Notes: generated by a model not told the origin, from the sequence alone. 64,000 nucleotides of DNA from an uncultured Eubacteriales bacterium (GCA_902785105.1 CACZXF010000041.1:1-64000), one strand, 5' to 3'. Counted from the stretch's first letter, positions 7,699 through 18,351 are shown. Made by a program: numbers and translations.

Positions 7699-8607
7699 AT
7701 GAAGAAAGTTCTCGTACTCGTGCTGGCTCTGGCCATGGTGCTGAGCTGCACCGCGGCTATGGCTGAGAAGATCGGCTATACCTGCATGGACGGCACCAAC
7801 CCCTTCTTCGTCGCCCTGGAGGGCGCCATCAAGGAAGTCGTCGAAGCCAACGGCGACGAGCTGATTTCCCTGGACCCCCAGAACAGCAATGAGAAGCAGA
7901 TCGCTCAGATCGAGGACATGATCTCCCAGGGCGTCGTCGCCATGTTCGTCAACCCCGTTGACCGCGACGGCATCATCCCCGGCCTGGACAAGCTGAAGGA
8001 AGCCGGCATCCCCATGTTCGGCTTTGACACCGAGGTCGCTGACATGAGCTACCTGGTGACCTACGCGGGTTCCGATAACTACAACGCCGGCAAGGTCTGC
8101 GGCGAGGACCTGGTCGCGAAGTGCCCCGACGGCGGCCCCATCATCGTGCTGGATTCCCCCACGATGCAGTCCGTCGTTGACCGCACCAATGGCTTCCTGG
8201 ACGCCATCGAAGGCCACGGCTTCGAGGTCGTCTCTCAGATCGACTGCATGGGCAACCAGGAGCAGGGCAACCTGAACGGCACCGACGCTCTGACCGCTCA
8301 TCCCGACGCCGTCGCCATCTTCGGCGGCAACGATCCCACCGCTCTGGGCGCGGCCGCGGCTGCTGACGCTGCTCAGTCCAAGGCTCTGATCTACGGCGTT
8401 GACGGCTCCCCCGACATCAAGGCCATGATCGCTGAGGGCAAGGTCACCGGCACCGGCGCTCAGTCCCCCATCTCCATCGGCAAGACCATCGCTGAGCTCT
8501 ACTATCAGTGGAAGGCTGGCGAGAAGGTCGAAGAGCGCTATCCCATCGAGACCTTCATGATCAACTCCGACAACATCGCCGAGTACAACAACGGCGGCTG
8601 GCAGTAA
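7699..8607 (+). CDS. Sugar ABC transporter substrate-binding protein (RbsB-like)
   Basis: A 302-residue periplasmic-binding-protein type I member. The signal peptide is MKKVLVLVLALAMVLSC with cleavage after AMA. The mature part has the ribose/galactose-binding pattern: GYTCMDGTNPFF, NPVDRDGI, VLDSPTMQSVVDRTNGF, FGGNDPTALGA and YGVDGSPD. No lipobox follows the signal, unusual for a Gram-positive binding protein unless C17 is used. It should capture a monosaccharide or related ligand outside the membrane and hand it to the permease at 10558. AAAGGAGG precedes the ATG. It is the first gene of the importer, but separated from the ATPase by 436 bp of repeats. Confidence 0.88.
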   Translation: MKKVLVLVLALAMVLSCTAAMAEKIGYTCMDGTNPFFVALEGAIKEVVEANGDELISLDPQNSNEKQIAQIEDMISQGVVAMFVNPVDRDGIIPGLDKLKEAGIPMFGFDTEVADMSYLVTYAGSDNYNAGKVCGEDLVAKCPDGGPIIVLDSPTMQSVVDRTNGFLDAIEGHGFEVVSQIDCMGNQEQGNLNGTDALTAHPDAVAIFGGNDPTALGAAAAADAAQSKALIYGVDGSPDIKAMIAEGKVTGTGAQSPISIGKTIAELYYQWKAGEKVEERYPIETFMINSDNIAEYNNGGWQ

Positions 8608-8611
8608 TTTG

Positions 8612-9030
8612 ATGACAATGGGGAATGGGAAATGGGGAATGGGGAATGAATAGCTTGATGTTTCCATTTCCTTCCTTGTTGACCTATTCCACGTTGTAAG
8701 CCAATAATGGGGAATGGGGGATGAATAGCTGGACTTCAATATGAAGATTCCCTTTGCTATTTCATTCTCCATTCTCCATTTTCAATTTTCCATCCGAACG
8801 CAATGGGAATAGTTGCAGCCCTGTAGGGGCGGCGTTTCGCCGCCCGCCGGGTACAGCACGGCACATCGTTCAGAGCGGGCGGCGAAACGCCGCCCCTACG
8901 GCGGATGTGCGTCGGAATTTTCCATTCAATACAACCCCGCATCAATGGGGAATTTGGAATGGGGAAAGCTATGAGGCCGCGGGCCTTCATTCCCCATTCC
9001 CCATTCCCAATTCCCCATTATCCTAAAATG
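8612..9030. repeat. Composite repeat block (core D with nested core B)
   Basis: Runs of AATGGGGAATGGGGAAT (8615-8730) face the complementary CATTCCCCATTCCC type (8985-9020), and between them at 8822-8900 lies a full core-B palindrome (TGTAGGGGCGGCG and CGCCGCCCCTAC). It fills the gap between binding protein and ATPase; no gene is seen. Confidence 0.8.
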
Positions 9031-9043
9031 GTGGTGATTCTGT

Positions 9044-10557
<1,514 letters not shown>

Positions 10558-10561
<4 letters not shown>

Positions 10562-11514
10562 CGAGTGTAAAGCGGTATTTCAAGGACAACCTGGGCATCA
10601 TCGCCGCGCTGGCGATCATGATCGTATTCCTGTATGTGTTCCCCAGGACCCATAACACGTTTCTGACCACCAACAACATCTTCAACGTGCTGCGTCAGTC
10701 GTCCACCAACCTGATGCTGGCCTGCGGCATGACCATGGTCATCATCCTCGGCGGCATCGACCTGTCCGTGGGCTCCATCATCGCCATGTCCGGCGTGCTA
10801 GGCGCGGCGGCAGTGGTGTGGCACGGCATGCCTGAGATCGTGGGCATCCTCATCGCCATCCTCTCCGGCGTGGTGTTCGGCCTGCTGAACGGCCTGGTCA
10901 TCGCCAAGACTGAGATTCCCCCCTTCATCGTGACCCTGGCCTCCATGAACATCGCCAAGGGCATCGCCTACGTCTATTCCGGCGGCAAGCCCATCCGCTG
11001 CATGACCGACGCCTGGAAGTTCCTGGGCGCGGGCAACGTGGCGGGCATCCCCACCCCGGTCATCACCATGTTCATCGTGTACGTGGTCGCCGTGCTCTTC
11101 CTGAACCGCACCCGCATCGGCCGCCACGTCTACGCCGTGGGCGGCAACGACACCGCGGCCCGGTTCTCCGGCATCTCCACCGCGAAGGTCAAGTTCGTGG
11201 TCTACTCCTTCAGCGGCCTGATGGCCGGCCTGGCGGGCATCACCATCGCCTCCCGCCTGTACTCCGGCACCTGCACCTCCGGCGACGGCGCTGAGATGGA
11301 CGCCATCGCGGCCGTGGTCGTCGGCGGCACCTCCATGAGCGGCGGCTCCGGCAAGCTGGGCGGCACGCTCATCGGCGTGCTCATCATCGGCATACTGAAC
11401 AACGGCCTGAACCTGATGGGCGTCAACTCCGACTGGCAGTACATCATCAAAGGCGCGGTCATCCTGCTGGCCGTGTACACCGACTTCCTGCGTTCCCGCA
11501 AGAAGGCCGGCTAA
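10558..11514 (+). CDS. Sugar ABC transporter permease (RbsC type)
   Basis: A 318-residue polytopic membrane protein of the BPD_transp_2 family. It contains MVIILGGIDLSVGSI near residue 60, GLVIAKTEIPPFIVTLASM and YAVGGNDTAARFSGI, all typical of CUT2 permeases. It would dimerise with two ATP-binding subunits. The sugar is not predictable; no kinase or isomerase is adjacent. The gene starts inside the ATPase stop and is followed by a hairpin with a T tract that is part of a core-E unit. Confidence 0.93.
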
Positions 11515-11517
11515 GCG

Positions 11518-11672
11518 GGTTGCACCCGCGGGCAATTGCTGCCGCGCTGTATAGACGGACTTTGGGGGCCATAGATTCGAGTCCCCAAAGTCCTTCGTTT
11601 TTTTCCTCTGTTATGATCTTACCGCAAAGCGACGACTTTTTGCGCCATATATCCGAGCGCAAAAAGTCTTTG
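11518..11672 (+). repeat. Intergenic element, single core-E unit
   Basis: GGCAATTGCTGCCGCGC leads into a hairpin at 11557-11593 (13-bp stem with one G-T pair, loop CATAGATTCGA) followed by TTCGTTTTTTTCC, which would act as terminator for the ABC operon. A second hairpin at 11634-11668 has stem GACTTTTTGCGC and loop CATATATCCGA. The same unit occurs twice, inverted, at 3472-3822. Confidence 0.82.
11557..11604 (+). terminator. Terminator-like hairpin after the sugar permease
   Basis: Stem GGACTTTGGGG with its complement, then CTTCG and seven T. It belongs to the core-E unit described above. Confidence 0.75.
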
Positions 11673-11830
11673 CTTTTCACGGAACCTGCATTTTCTGAAT
11701 TATCCAGTTGCAATTATACGAGTGCCTTTAATGCGAAATTTCCGTTGGTAATGCCGTGGTGATTCGGCAAAATTGCAATTTTAGATTTTGAATTATGCAA
11801 ATTTTAACCAAAACTCCCCCAGAATTAGCA

Positions 11831-11859
11831 TGGAAATGCGCCGTGACATATGATAAAAT
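11831..11859 (+). promoter_or_regulatory. Probable promoter of the first aminotransferase
   Basis: TGGAAA, 17 bp, TAAAAT in an AT-rich stretch about 48 bp before the ATG at 11907. The preceding 11670-11830 is AT-rich and shows no other feature. Confidence 0.5.
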
Positions 11860-11906
11860 ACCAGCAATGGAAGATGACCCAGTCTTTCTGGAAAGGGATG
11901 TTTATC

Positions 11907-13112
11907 ATGGCATTGACATTATCCGAACGTGTACTTGCAATTTCCCCCTCCGTGACCCTGGCCATCGACGCGCAGGCGAAGAAGCTGCGGCAGGAGGGCA
12001 TGGACGTGATCGGCTTCGGCGCGGGCGAGCCGGACTTCTGCACCCCCGAATACATCAACGACGCGGGCAAATTCGCCATCGACGCCGGCATCACCCGCTA
12101 CACCCCCGTGGCCGGCACGCTGGACCTTAGAGAGCGCATCTGTGAAAAGCTGCACCGCGACAACGGCGTGGAATATTCCCCGGCGGAGATCATGGTCTCC
12201 AACGGCGCGAAGCAGGTGCTGTTCACGGCGCTGTCGGCGCTGTGCAACCCCGGCGACGAGGTGCTGATCCCCACCCCCGGCTGGCTGAGCTACACCGAGA
12301 TGGTGAAGATGGTGGGCGCGGTGCCCGTGACCGTCCACGGCGACGAGGAAAACAACTTCGTAGTCACCGCCGAGATGCTCAGGCCCTACGTCACCGAAAA
12401 GACCAAGGCCCTGATACTGAACACCCCCTCCAACCCCAACGGCTGCGTCTACAGCTACGACGAGCTGAAGGACATCGCGGCGCTGGCGGTGGAGTGCGGC
12501 TTCTACATCGTGTCGGATGAAATTTACGAAAAGCTGATTTATGATGACGCCAAGCACTACTGCATCGCCTCCTTCGGCGAGGACATCAAGCAGCAGGCCA
12601 TCGTGGTCAACGGCGTCTCCAAATCCTATGCCATGACCGGCTGGCGCATCGGCTACGCGGCGGGCCCCATGGAGATCATCAAGGCCATGACCTCCTTCCA
12701 GAGCCACGCCTCCTCCAACGCCAACTCCATCGCCCAGTATGCCGCCGCCACGGCGCTTTCCTGCGGCGACAAGTACATCAAGTCGATGATCACCGAGTAC
12801 GACGTGCGCCGCAAGCTGATGCACCGCCTGCTCAACGAGATCGACGGCGTGTCCGCCAAGCTGCCCAAGGGCGCGTTTTACATGATGATGAACATCACCG
12901 CGCTGATGGGCAAGAAGTATCACGGCCAGATGATCAACAACTCCACCCAGTTCGCGGAGATTCTGCTGCGCGAAAAGCGGGTGGCCGTGGTGCCCGCACT
13001 GGCCTTCGGCGACGACCGCTATGTCCGCCTCAGCTACGCTACCAGCCGCGCCAACATCGTCGAGGGCATGCGCCGCATCGCCGCCTTCATCGACGAGCTG
13101 GAAGAGTATTGA
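11907..13112 (+). CDS. Class I pyridoxal-phosphate aminotransferase (aspartate aminotransferase-like)
   Basis: A 401-residue fold-type I aminotransferase. It has GAGEPDFCTP (38-47), NTPSNPNG (172-179), SDEIYEKL and the Schiff-base lysine in SKSYAMTGWR (K239). This group includes clostridial and Bacillus aspartate/aromatic aminotransferases, which exchange an amino group between amino acid and 2-oxo acid in the cytosol. The start is the ATG following GAAAGGGATG; upstream in-frame ATGs lack spacing. It is monocistronic, followed by repeats. Its closest companion is the second aminotransferase at 13925, which shares the same catalytic signature. Confidence 0.9.
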   Translation: MALTLSERVLAISPSVTLAIDAQAKKLRQEGMDVIGFGAGEPDFCTPEYINDAGKFAIDAGITRYTPVAGTLDLRERICEKLHRDNGVEYSPAEIMVSNGAKQVLFTALSALCNPGDEVLIPTPGWLSYTEMVKMVGAVPVTVHGDEENNFVVTAEMLRPYVTEKTKALILNTPSNPNGCVYSYDELKDIAALAVECGFYIVSDEIYEKLIYDDAKHYCIASFGEDIKQQAIVVNGVSKSYAMTGWRIGYAAGPMEIIKAMTSFQSHASSNANSIAQYAAATALSCGDKYIKSMITEYDVRRKLMHRLLNEIDGVSAKLPKGAFYMMMNITALMGKKYHGQMINNSTQFAEILLREKRVAVVPALAFGDDRYVRLSYATSRANIVEGMRRIAAFIDELEEY

Positions 13113-13128
13113 TATATATTCCCGCTAA

Positions 13129-13329
13129 CCCTGTAGGGGCGGCGTTTCGCCGCCCGCCCCTTCGGCCTTTGACACGCCCGCTAAGAACGACTCAGCCGCG
13201 CCAACATCGACAGGCCGGAGGGATAATGTTACAGCGACCCGCTAACCCTGTAGGGGCGGCGTTGCGCCGCCCGCCCGAGTACGAAACGACACGCAGTACC
13301 CGGCGGGCGGCGAAACGCCGCCCCTACAA
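13129..13329. repeat. Two core-B elements in tandem
   Basis: A partial core-B arm (13129-13165) is followed, after about 85 bp, by a full palindrome at 13249-13329 (TGTAGGGGCGGCG to CGCCGCCCCTACA). Together with the promoter they fill the 336-bp gap before the Lrp gene. Confidence 0.8.
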
Positions 13330-13389
13330 TGTTGTATATGAATACGGCTTCTCCCTTCTATTCATAACAGGCATTTAGCGCCGTTGACA

Positions 13390-13417
13390 TTGATTTAAGG
13401 CGCGGATGGTTTATAAT
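13390..13417 (+). promoter_or_regulatory. Probable promoter of the Lrp-aminotransferase operon
   Basis: TTGATT, 16 bp, TATAAT. A perfect TTGACA six bases upstream would leave 22 bp and is less likely. The ATG is at 13449. Confidence 0.6.
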
Positions 13418-13448
13418 GGAAGCATAACATCAATTCGGAGGCACGATC

Positions 13449-13928
13449 ATGGACGAGCTTTTGACCCTTCTTGAGAAGGACTGTCGCCAGACCCCCCAGC
13501 AGCTTGCGACGATGCTGGGCAGGACCGAGCAGGAAGTCACCGAGCAGATCGCCGAGTGTGAGAAAAACCACATCATACTGGGCTATCCCGCGCTGGTGGA
13601 CTGGACCAAGACCAAGGACGAGGTGGTCACCGCGCTGATCGAGGTGCGCATCTCCCCCCAGCGGGGCGACGGCTTCGACCGCATCGCGGAGCGCATCTAT
13701 CAGTATGAGGAGGTGGAGTCCCTCTACCTGATGTCAGGCGCTTACGACCTGGCCGTCACCATCACCGGCAAGTCCCTGCGGGAGGTGGCCGAGTTCGTTC
13801 ACGCGCGGCTGGCCATCATCGAGGGCGTCACCGGCACCGCCACCCACTTCATTCTGAAAAAATACAAGGAAAAGCATCACGTATTTGAAAAGCTGCCCGA
13901 GCAGGAAGAGAGGTTGTTGTTCGTATGA
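13449..13928 (+). CDS. Lrp/AsnC family transcriptional regulator
   Basis: A 159-residue protein with an N-terminal winged helix-turn-helix (residues 1-50, with the helix pattern QQLATMLGRTEQEV) and a C-terminal RAM/AsnC ligand domain (about 60-145, VESLYLMSGAYDLAVTITG). Such proteins bind DNA as multimers and sense amino acids. It overlaps the next aminotransferase by four bases, so it most likely controls that gene, itself and perhaps AzlCD in response to an amino acid. GGAGG lies before the ATG. Confidence 0.92.
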   Translation: MDELLTLLEKDCRQTPQQLATMLGRTEQEVTEQIAECEKNHIILGYPALVDWTKTKDEVVTALIEVRISPQRGDGFDRIAERIYQYEEVESLYLMSGAYDLAVTITGKSLREVAEFVHARLAIIEGVTGTATHFILKKYKEKHHVFEKLPEQEERLLFV

Positions 13929-15097
13929 TCGACTATGAATCCGCCCTCTCCCCCCGCGTCAAGGGCATCGCCCCCTCGGGCATCCGCAAGTTCTTCGACC
14001 TGCTGGAAAACATGGATTCCAGCGACGCCATCTCCCTGGGCGTGGGCGAGCCGGACTTCGTCACCCCCTGGCACATCCGCGACGCGGGCGTCTACGCGCT
14101 GGAGAAGGGCTTCACCAAGTACACCTCCAACGCCGGTCTGGCCGACCTGCGCCGGGAGATCGCGAAGTACATGCTCCGCCGGTTCAATCTGCAATACGAC
14201 CCCATGAAGCAGATGATCGTCACCGTTGGCGGCTCCGAGGGCATCGACATCGCCGTGCGGGCCATCATCGACGAGGGGGACGAGGTCATCGTGCCCGTGC
14301 CGTCCTTCGTGTGCTACGGCCCCATCGTGCAGCTCGCGGGCGGTGTGCCGGTGTTTGTGGAGACCAAAGCTGAAAATGAGTTCCGCCTGACTGCCGAGGA
14401 ATTGAAGGCGGCCATCACCCCCCGCACCAAGCTGCTGGTGCTCCCCTTCCCCAACAACCCCACCGGCGCGATTCTGGAACATTCCGACCTTGAAGCGCTG
14501 GCGGAGGTCCTGAAGGACACCAACATCATGGTGCTGTCCGATGAAATTTATGCCGAGCTGACCTACGGCGGGCACCACGTCTCCATCGCCAGCATCCCCG
14601 GCATGTACGACCGGACCCTGGTGGTCAACGGCTTCTCCAAGAGCTACGCCATGACCGGCTGGCGCTTGGGCTTCGTCTGCGGCCCCCAGCCCGTCATCAA
14701 GCAGATGCTGAAAATTCATCAGTACGCCATCATGTGCGCCCCTACCACCAGCCAGTACGCCGCTGTGGAGGCCATGCGCGACGGCGACGGCGACATCGCC
14801 ATGATGTGCCGGGATTACGACTACCGCCGCCGCTTCCTGCTGGACAAGCTCCGCGGGGCCGGTCTGGAGTGCTTCGAGCCCCGGGGCGCGTTCTACATGT
14901 TCCCCTGCATCAAGTCCACCGGCATGACCTCCGCCGAGTTCTGCTCCCGCTTCCTGGTGGAGGAACACGTCGCCGCCATTCCCGGTGACGCCTTCGGCGC
15001 GGGCGGCGAGGGCTTCGTCCGCATGTGCTACGCCTCCTCGCTGGCCAATCTGGCCGAGGCCATGGAGCGGCTGGAGAGATTCCTGAAGAAGCTGTAA
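13925..15097 (+). CDS. Class I/II pyridoxal-phosphate aminotransferase
   Basis: A 390-residue protein. GVGEPDFVTP (39-48), PFPNNPTGA (174-182), LSDEIYAEL and the PLP lysine in SKSYAMTGWR (K239) are all present. It is translationally coupled to the Lrp regulator (ATGA overlap), an arrangement common in Firmicutes where the regulator governs the aminotransferase. The substrate is probably an aromatic or branched-chain amino acid, by association with AzlCD and iorAB, but this is inference. Confidence 0.92.
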   Translation: MIDYESALSPRVKGIAPSGIRKFFDLLENMDSSDAISLGVGEPDFVTPWHIRDAGVYALEKGFTKYTSNAGLADLRREIAKYMLRRFNLQYDPMKQMIVTVGGSEGIDIAVRAIIDEGDEVIVPVPSFVCYGPIVQLAGGVPVFVETKAENEFRLTAEELKAAITPRTKLLVLPFPNNPTGAILEHSDLEALAEVLKDTNIMVLSDEIYAELTYGGHHVSIASIPGMYDRTLVVNGFSKSYAMTGWRLGFVCGPQPVIKQMLKIHQYAIMCAPTTSQYAAVEAMRDGDGDIAMMCRDYDYRRRFLLDKLRGAGLECFEPRGAFYMFPCIKSTGMTSAEFCSRFLVEEHVAAIPGDAFGAGGEGFVRMCYASSLANLAEAMERLERFLKKL

Positions 15098-15112
15098 TAG
15101 CATCATTATGTC

Positions 15113-15305
15113 GTTTGAGGCCACCTCATCCGCCCTCACGGGCACCTTTCAGCCCAAGGGCCTGCGGCCCGCCTTCGCGGAAAACAGCACACTGTGCTGT
15201 TTTCCGGGCGCTCAGGCCCCAAGGGGAAGGCAAGGAGCTGGGCTACCGGTCCCCAAAAGCCTTCCCCTTGAGGGGAAGGTGGCGCGAAGCGCCGGATGAG
15301 GTGAG
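15113..15305. repeat. Intergenic element, core A with inner palindrome
   Basis: CACCTCATCCG and CGGATGAGGTG arms. The left half is interrupted by an insert carrying GGAAAACAGCAC and GTGCTGTTTTCC arms (15178-15211). Confidence 0.82.
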
Positions 15306-15346
15306 CTTTGTTATAACAAAAGCATCATTCAAAGGGGACGGTTCAC

Positions 15347-16075
15347 TTGCAATTGACCGACCGGAAGCAGTGGTTTTTGAAGGGGGTGCGGCACGGCATC
15401 CCGATCATGCTGGGGTATTTCGCGGTATCCATCGCGCTGGGCATCGCGGCGAAGAACGCGGGGATGACCGCGCCGCAGGCGACCATCGCCAGCGCACTCA
15501 TCATGGCCTCTGCGGGGCAGTACATCGGCTTCACGCTGATCGCGGCGGGGGCGAGCTATATCGAGGTCATCGTGATGGAGGCCATCGCCAACGCCCGGTA
15601 TCTGCTGATGTCCACGGCGCTTTCCCAGAAGGTGGACCCGGAGCTGCCCCTGCGGCACCGGCTGCTGATGGGGCTTTGGATCACCGATGAGATATTCGGC
15701 GTCTCGGTGTCCGTGCCCGGGCGGCTGAATCCCTATTACAATTACGGCATGGCCGCCGTGGCGACCCCCGGCTGGGCGCTGGGGACGCTGGTGGGCGTGG
15801 TGCTGGGCAACGTGCTGCCGGTGCCGGTGGTCAGCGCGCTGTCGGTGGGGCTGTACGGCATGTTCATGTCCATATTCGTGCCGCCCGCCCGGAAGAATCC
15901 CATCATCGCGGGGCTGGTGTTGGTCAGCTTCGCGCTGAGCTGGGTGTTCAACACCCTGCCGGTGTTTGGCGGCATCTCCTCCGGCATGAAGATCATCATA
16001 CTCACCGTCGCCATCTCCCTCGTCGCGGCGATACTCTTCCCGGTGGACACCAAGGAGGACGGCCATGCAGCGTAA
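15347..16075 (+). CDS. azlC: AzlC family branched-chain amino acid exporter, large subunit
   Basis: A 242-residue polytopic membrane protein. GVRHGIPIMLGYFAVSIALG at the N-terminus and the segment ASAGQYIGFTL are typical of AzlC/YgaZ. With AzlD it exports branched-chain amino acids or analogues. The start is TTG at 15347, supported by AAAGGGG nine bases upstream; no ATG fits. It overlaps azlD by 11 bases. Placement after the Lrp-aminotransferase pair fits amino-acid homeostasis, although a repeat element separates them and no promoter was found. Confidence 0.9.
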   Translation: MQLTDRKQWFLKGVRHGIPIMLGYFAVSIALGIAAKNAGMTAPQATIASALIMASAGQYIGFTLIAAGASYIEVIVMEAIANARYLLMSTALSQKVDPELPLRHRLLMGLWITDEIFGVSVSVPGRLNPYYNYGMAAVATPGWALGTLVGVVLGNVLPVPVVSALSVGLYGMFMSIFVPPARKNPIIAGLVLVSFALSWVFNTLPVFGGISSGMKIIILTVAISLVAAILFPVDTKEDGHAA

Positions 16076-16373
16076 CGTCTATCTCTACATCCTCGGCATG
16101 TGGGCCATCTCCTATCTGATTCGCGTTCTGCCGCTGACGCTCATCCGGAAGGAGATCACCAACAAGACCATCCGCTCCTTTCTGTTCTACGTGCCCTATG
16201 TCACCCTGGCTGTCATGACCTTCCCCTCCATACTCTCCGCCACACAGACCCCCGTCTCCGCCGCCCTGGCATTGGTGGCCGGGCTGGCAATGGCCTGGTT
16301 CGGCATGAGCCTGTTCCAGGTCAGCGTGCTGTGCTGCGTGGTAGTGTTTGTGGCGGAGCTGTTCATAAAATAA
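16065..16373 (+). CDS. azlD: AzlD family branched-chain amino acid exporter, small subunit
   Basis: A 102-residue protein with three to four hydrophobic segments and the family pattern YLIRVLPLTLIRK followed by SFLFYVPYVTLAVMTFPSI. The short length is normal for AzlD/YgaH. It starts within azlC, so the two subunits are made together. Confidence 0.9.
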   Translation: MQRNVYLYILGMWAISYLIRVLPLTLIRKEITNKTIRSFLFYVPYVTLAVMTFPSILSATQTPVSAALALVAGLAMAWFGMSLFQVSVLCCVVVFVAELFIK

Positions 16374-16377
16374 ACTT

Positions 16378-16511
16378 CGGAGAGTGAACTCCCTCAGTCA
16401 GCTGCGCTGACAGCTCCCTCTGAGAGGGAGCCTTAAGGCGGCCTTCCAAAAGGCTCCCTCCCAGAGGGAGCTGGCACGCGAAGCGTGACTGAGGGAGTTG
16501 TCACCCCGCCA
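16378..16511. repeat. Intergenic element, core C
   Basis: Second copy of the core at 7380, from GGAGAGTGAAC to GTTGTCACCCCGC, with CTCCCTCAGTC/GACTGAGGGAG arms. It lies directly after azlD and may serve as its terminator. Confidence 0.8.
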
Positions 16512-16638
16512 GGCTGAAAGTCACAAAAAAATGTGTCCTTCCCTCGTCCCGTTCGGAACCAAATTCGCCCCGGTTTCGTCAAATCTCTATAGCGTTTTGA
16601 CAAACCCCTGCCGCACATGCGGCGGAAAGGAGCGAGAC

Positions 16639-16827
16639 ATGCCGACGGGCCATTCTTTTTTATTCAGCAGAGAATTTAAGCAGCTTTGCCTGTATGCCGC
16701 GCTGCTGCTGATCTGCGTGGTGGCGCTGGTGGTCGTCCGCATGCACGGGACGCTGCGCCAGAAGCCCCCGAAGGACCGCGATTCAAGACACAAAAAGCAC
16801 GGGAAATTGGACACAAAGGAAAGATAA
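16639..16827 (+). CDS. Small single-pass membrane protein
   Basis: A 62-residue protein. A short N-terminus, one TM helix (LCLYAALLLICVVALVVV, about 15-33) and a basic tail rich in Lys/Arg (RDSRHKKHGKLDTKER) suggest type II/N-in topology with the charged tail inside or bound to phosphate-rich polymers. AAAGGAG stands eight bases before the ATG. I do not recognise a family. It precedes the polysaccharide deacetylase by about 100 bp, which has its own putative promoter. Confidence 0.6.
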   Translation: MPTGHSFLFSREFKQLCLYAALLLICVVALVVVRMHGTLRQKPPKDRDSRHKKHGKLDTKER

Positions 16828-16869
16828 ATCGGCTTTTTATGGACATCGGTTGCGCTGACGCCACAAATA

Positions 16870-16898
16870 TTATACAATGATGAATGAGATAGTATAAT
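16870..16898 (+). promoter_or_regulatory. Probable promoter of the deacetylase gene
   Basis: TTATAC, 17 bp, TATAAT in an AT-rich tract about 34 bp before the ATG. Confidence 0.5.
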
Positions 16899-16931
16899 TA
16901 ATCGGCCGCACAGCAAGGAGCATAATCATTC

Positions 16932-18332
16932 ATGGAAAAAAAGACTACGCGATCCAGCGCAAACCATAGATCCACCGGGGATACCCGGCCCCGTTCGGCG
17001 GGCAAGGCCTACGCTCGTTCGGGCAGCGGACAGCGCCGTCCCGTTAACCGTGCCGCGCAAAGTCGGCGGCGGAGACGCCCCACGGGCATACAGGGCGTGC
17101 TGTTGACCATCAGCGATTTTCTGTCCACGCCCAAGGGCATCGGCATCGCCTGCGGCGGCATCGCGACGGTGGTGCTGATCATCGTCGCCATCGGCCTGCT
17201 GATGGGACGGAGTACGCATAAAGACGTGGTACAGCAGACTACGGCTCCGGCGGCGGACACCGTGGTCGCCGAAACTGTGGAGGATGACGCCGCGCCCGCC
17301 ATGGCGCAGACCGTCAAACTGACGGACGGCGACGTCGAATCCGCGGACACCGTCGAGACGACTCAGGTCGCCGCGGCCTCCACCTTCAGCATGACCCCCA
17401 CCGGCGACAGCTGGCGGGCGGGCAAGTACGCCCCGGAGCCTCAGGGCGAGGGTTATCTGCCTGTGTTCAAGAGCGCGGCGCGGGACGACAAGGTCATCGC
17501 CGTCACGGTGGACGACTGCTTTCAGACGGAAAACCTGAAGGAAATCATTTCGCTGGCGGAGGGCGTCGGCGGCAAGCTGACCATCTTCCCCATCGGCAAT
17601 CTTTTGAAGCGTCAGACCTTACAGGAGGTCATTAAGGCCGCCCATGAGAGCGGCCACGAGATCGAGAACCACACCTGGAGCCACGACGGGCTGTACAATC
17701 TCTCCGACGCGGACCTGGCGACCCACATATTCGATCAGGACCGCGCGGTGGATCTGGTGCTGGGCGTCAACTATCACACCCACTTCCTGCGCCCCCGCGG
17801 CGGCGACGACCGCAACGACCTGCGCACCCACTCCTACATCCGTCAGCTCGGCTACTATGGCATCGCCCACTGGTCGGTCTCCGGCGCGATGGACATCGAG
17901 AAGCTCAAGAAGTCGCTGGCCTCCGGCGCGGTGTACCTGTTCCACTGCACCGACCTCGATCTTCAAAAGCTTCGGGAATTCATCCCCTACGCCGCCGGTC
18001 AGGGCTACACGCTCATCACCTTCAACGACATGTTCGGCTATGAAAAGAACGCGGAGGAGCCGCTGACCGACGACCCCATGACCCGCACGGTCATACCGCT
18101 GGCCCCCTACACCAAGGACTACAAGACCATCAAGGCCACCACCTACGATTACGCCGCCTACGAGGTGCAGGCCGCCCTCATCGAGAAGGGCTTCCTCACC
18201 GGCGAGCCCGATGGCGTCTACGGCCCCGGCACCGCCAAGAGCGCCGCCAACTGGCAGGCCACCGCCGGCTATCCCGGCGACGGCGTGCTGACCCCGGAAC
18301 AGCAGAAGAAGCTGCTGGGCATAGAGGCATAA
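16932..18332 (+). CDS. Membrane-anchored polysaccharide deacetylase with peptidoglycan-binding domain
   Basis: A 466-residue protein with a basic cytoplasmic tail (1-52), a TM helix at about 69-91, a Thr/Ala/Asp-rich stalk (to about 165), then a NodB-like carbohydrate esterase domain (about 185-350). It shows the catalytic pair in TVDDCF (D194, D195) and the zinc histidines of ENHTWSHD (H247, H251). The C-terminal 60 residues, with ALIEKGFLTGEPDGVYGPGT, are a PG_binding_1 repeat. It should remove acetyl groups from wall glycans outside the membrane. AAGGAG precedes the ATG. Confidence 0.88.
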   Translation: MEKKTTRSSANHRSTGDTRPRSAGKAYARSGSGQRRPVNRAAQSRRRRRPTGIQGVLLTISDFLSTPKGIGIACGGIATVVLIIVAIGLLMGRSTHKDVVQQTTAPAADTVVAETVEDDAAPAMAQTVKLTDGDVESADTVETTQVAAASTFSMTPTGDSWRAGKYAPEPQGEGYLPVFKSAARDDKVIAVTVDDCFQTENLKEIISLAEGVGGKLTIFPIGNLLKRQTLQEVIKAAHESGHEIENHTWSHDGLYNLSDADLATHIFDQDRAVDLVLGVNYHTHFLRPRGGDDRNDLRTHSYIRQLGYYGIAHWSVSGAMDIEKLKKSLASGAVYLFHCTDLDLQKLREFIPYAAGQGYTLITFNDMFGYEKNAEEPLTDDPMTRTVIPLAPYTKDYKTIKATTYDYAAYEVQAALIEKGFLTGEPDGVYGPGTAKSAANWQATAGYPGDGVLTPEQQKKLLGIEA

Positions 18333-18351
18333 GGATAAAAACACATACGAC

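Noticed and set aside
8612..9030. Tandem AATGGGGAATGGGG runs as a possible CRISPR or minisatellite.
   Set aside because: Units are irregular, have no spacers of constant size and no cas genes; they pair with complementary runs farther on, so they are arms of a palindromic element.
13109..13378. Small plus-strand frame with repeated PVGAAFRRPP-type segments.
   Set aside because: The segments are translations of the core-B palindromes; no ribosome binding site or family support.
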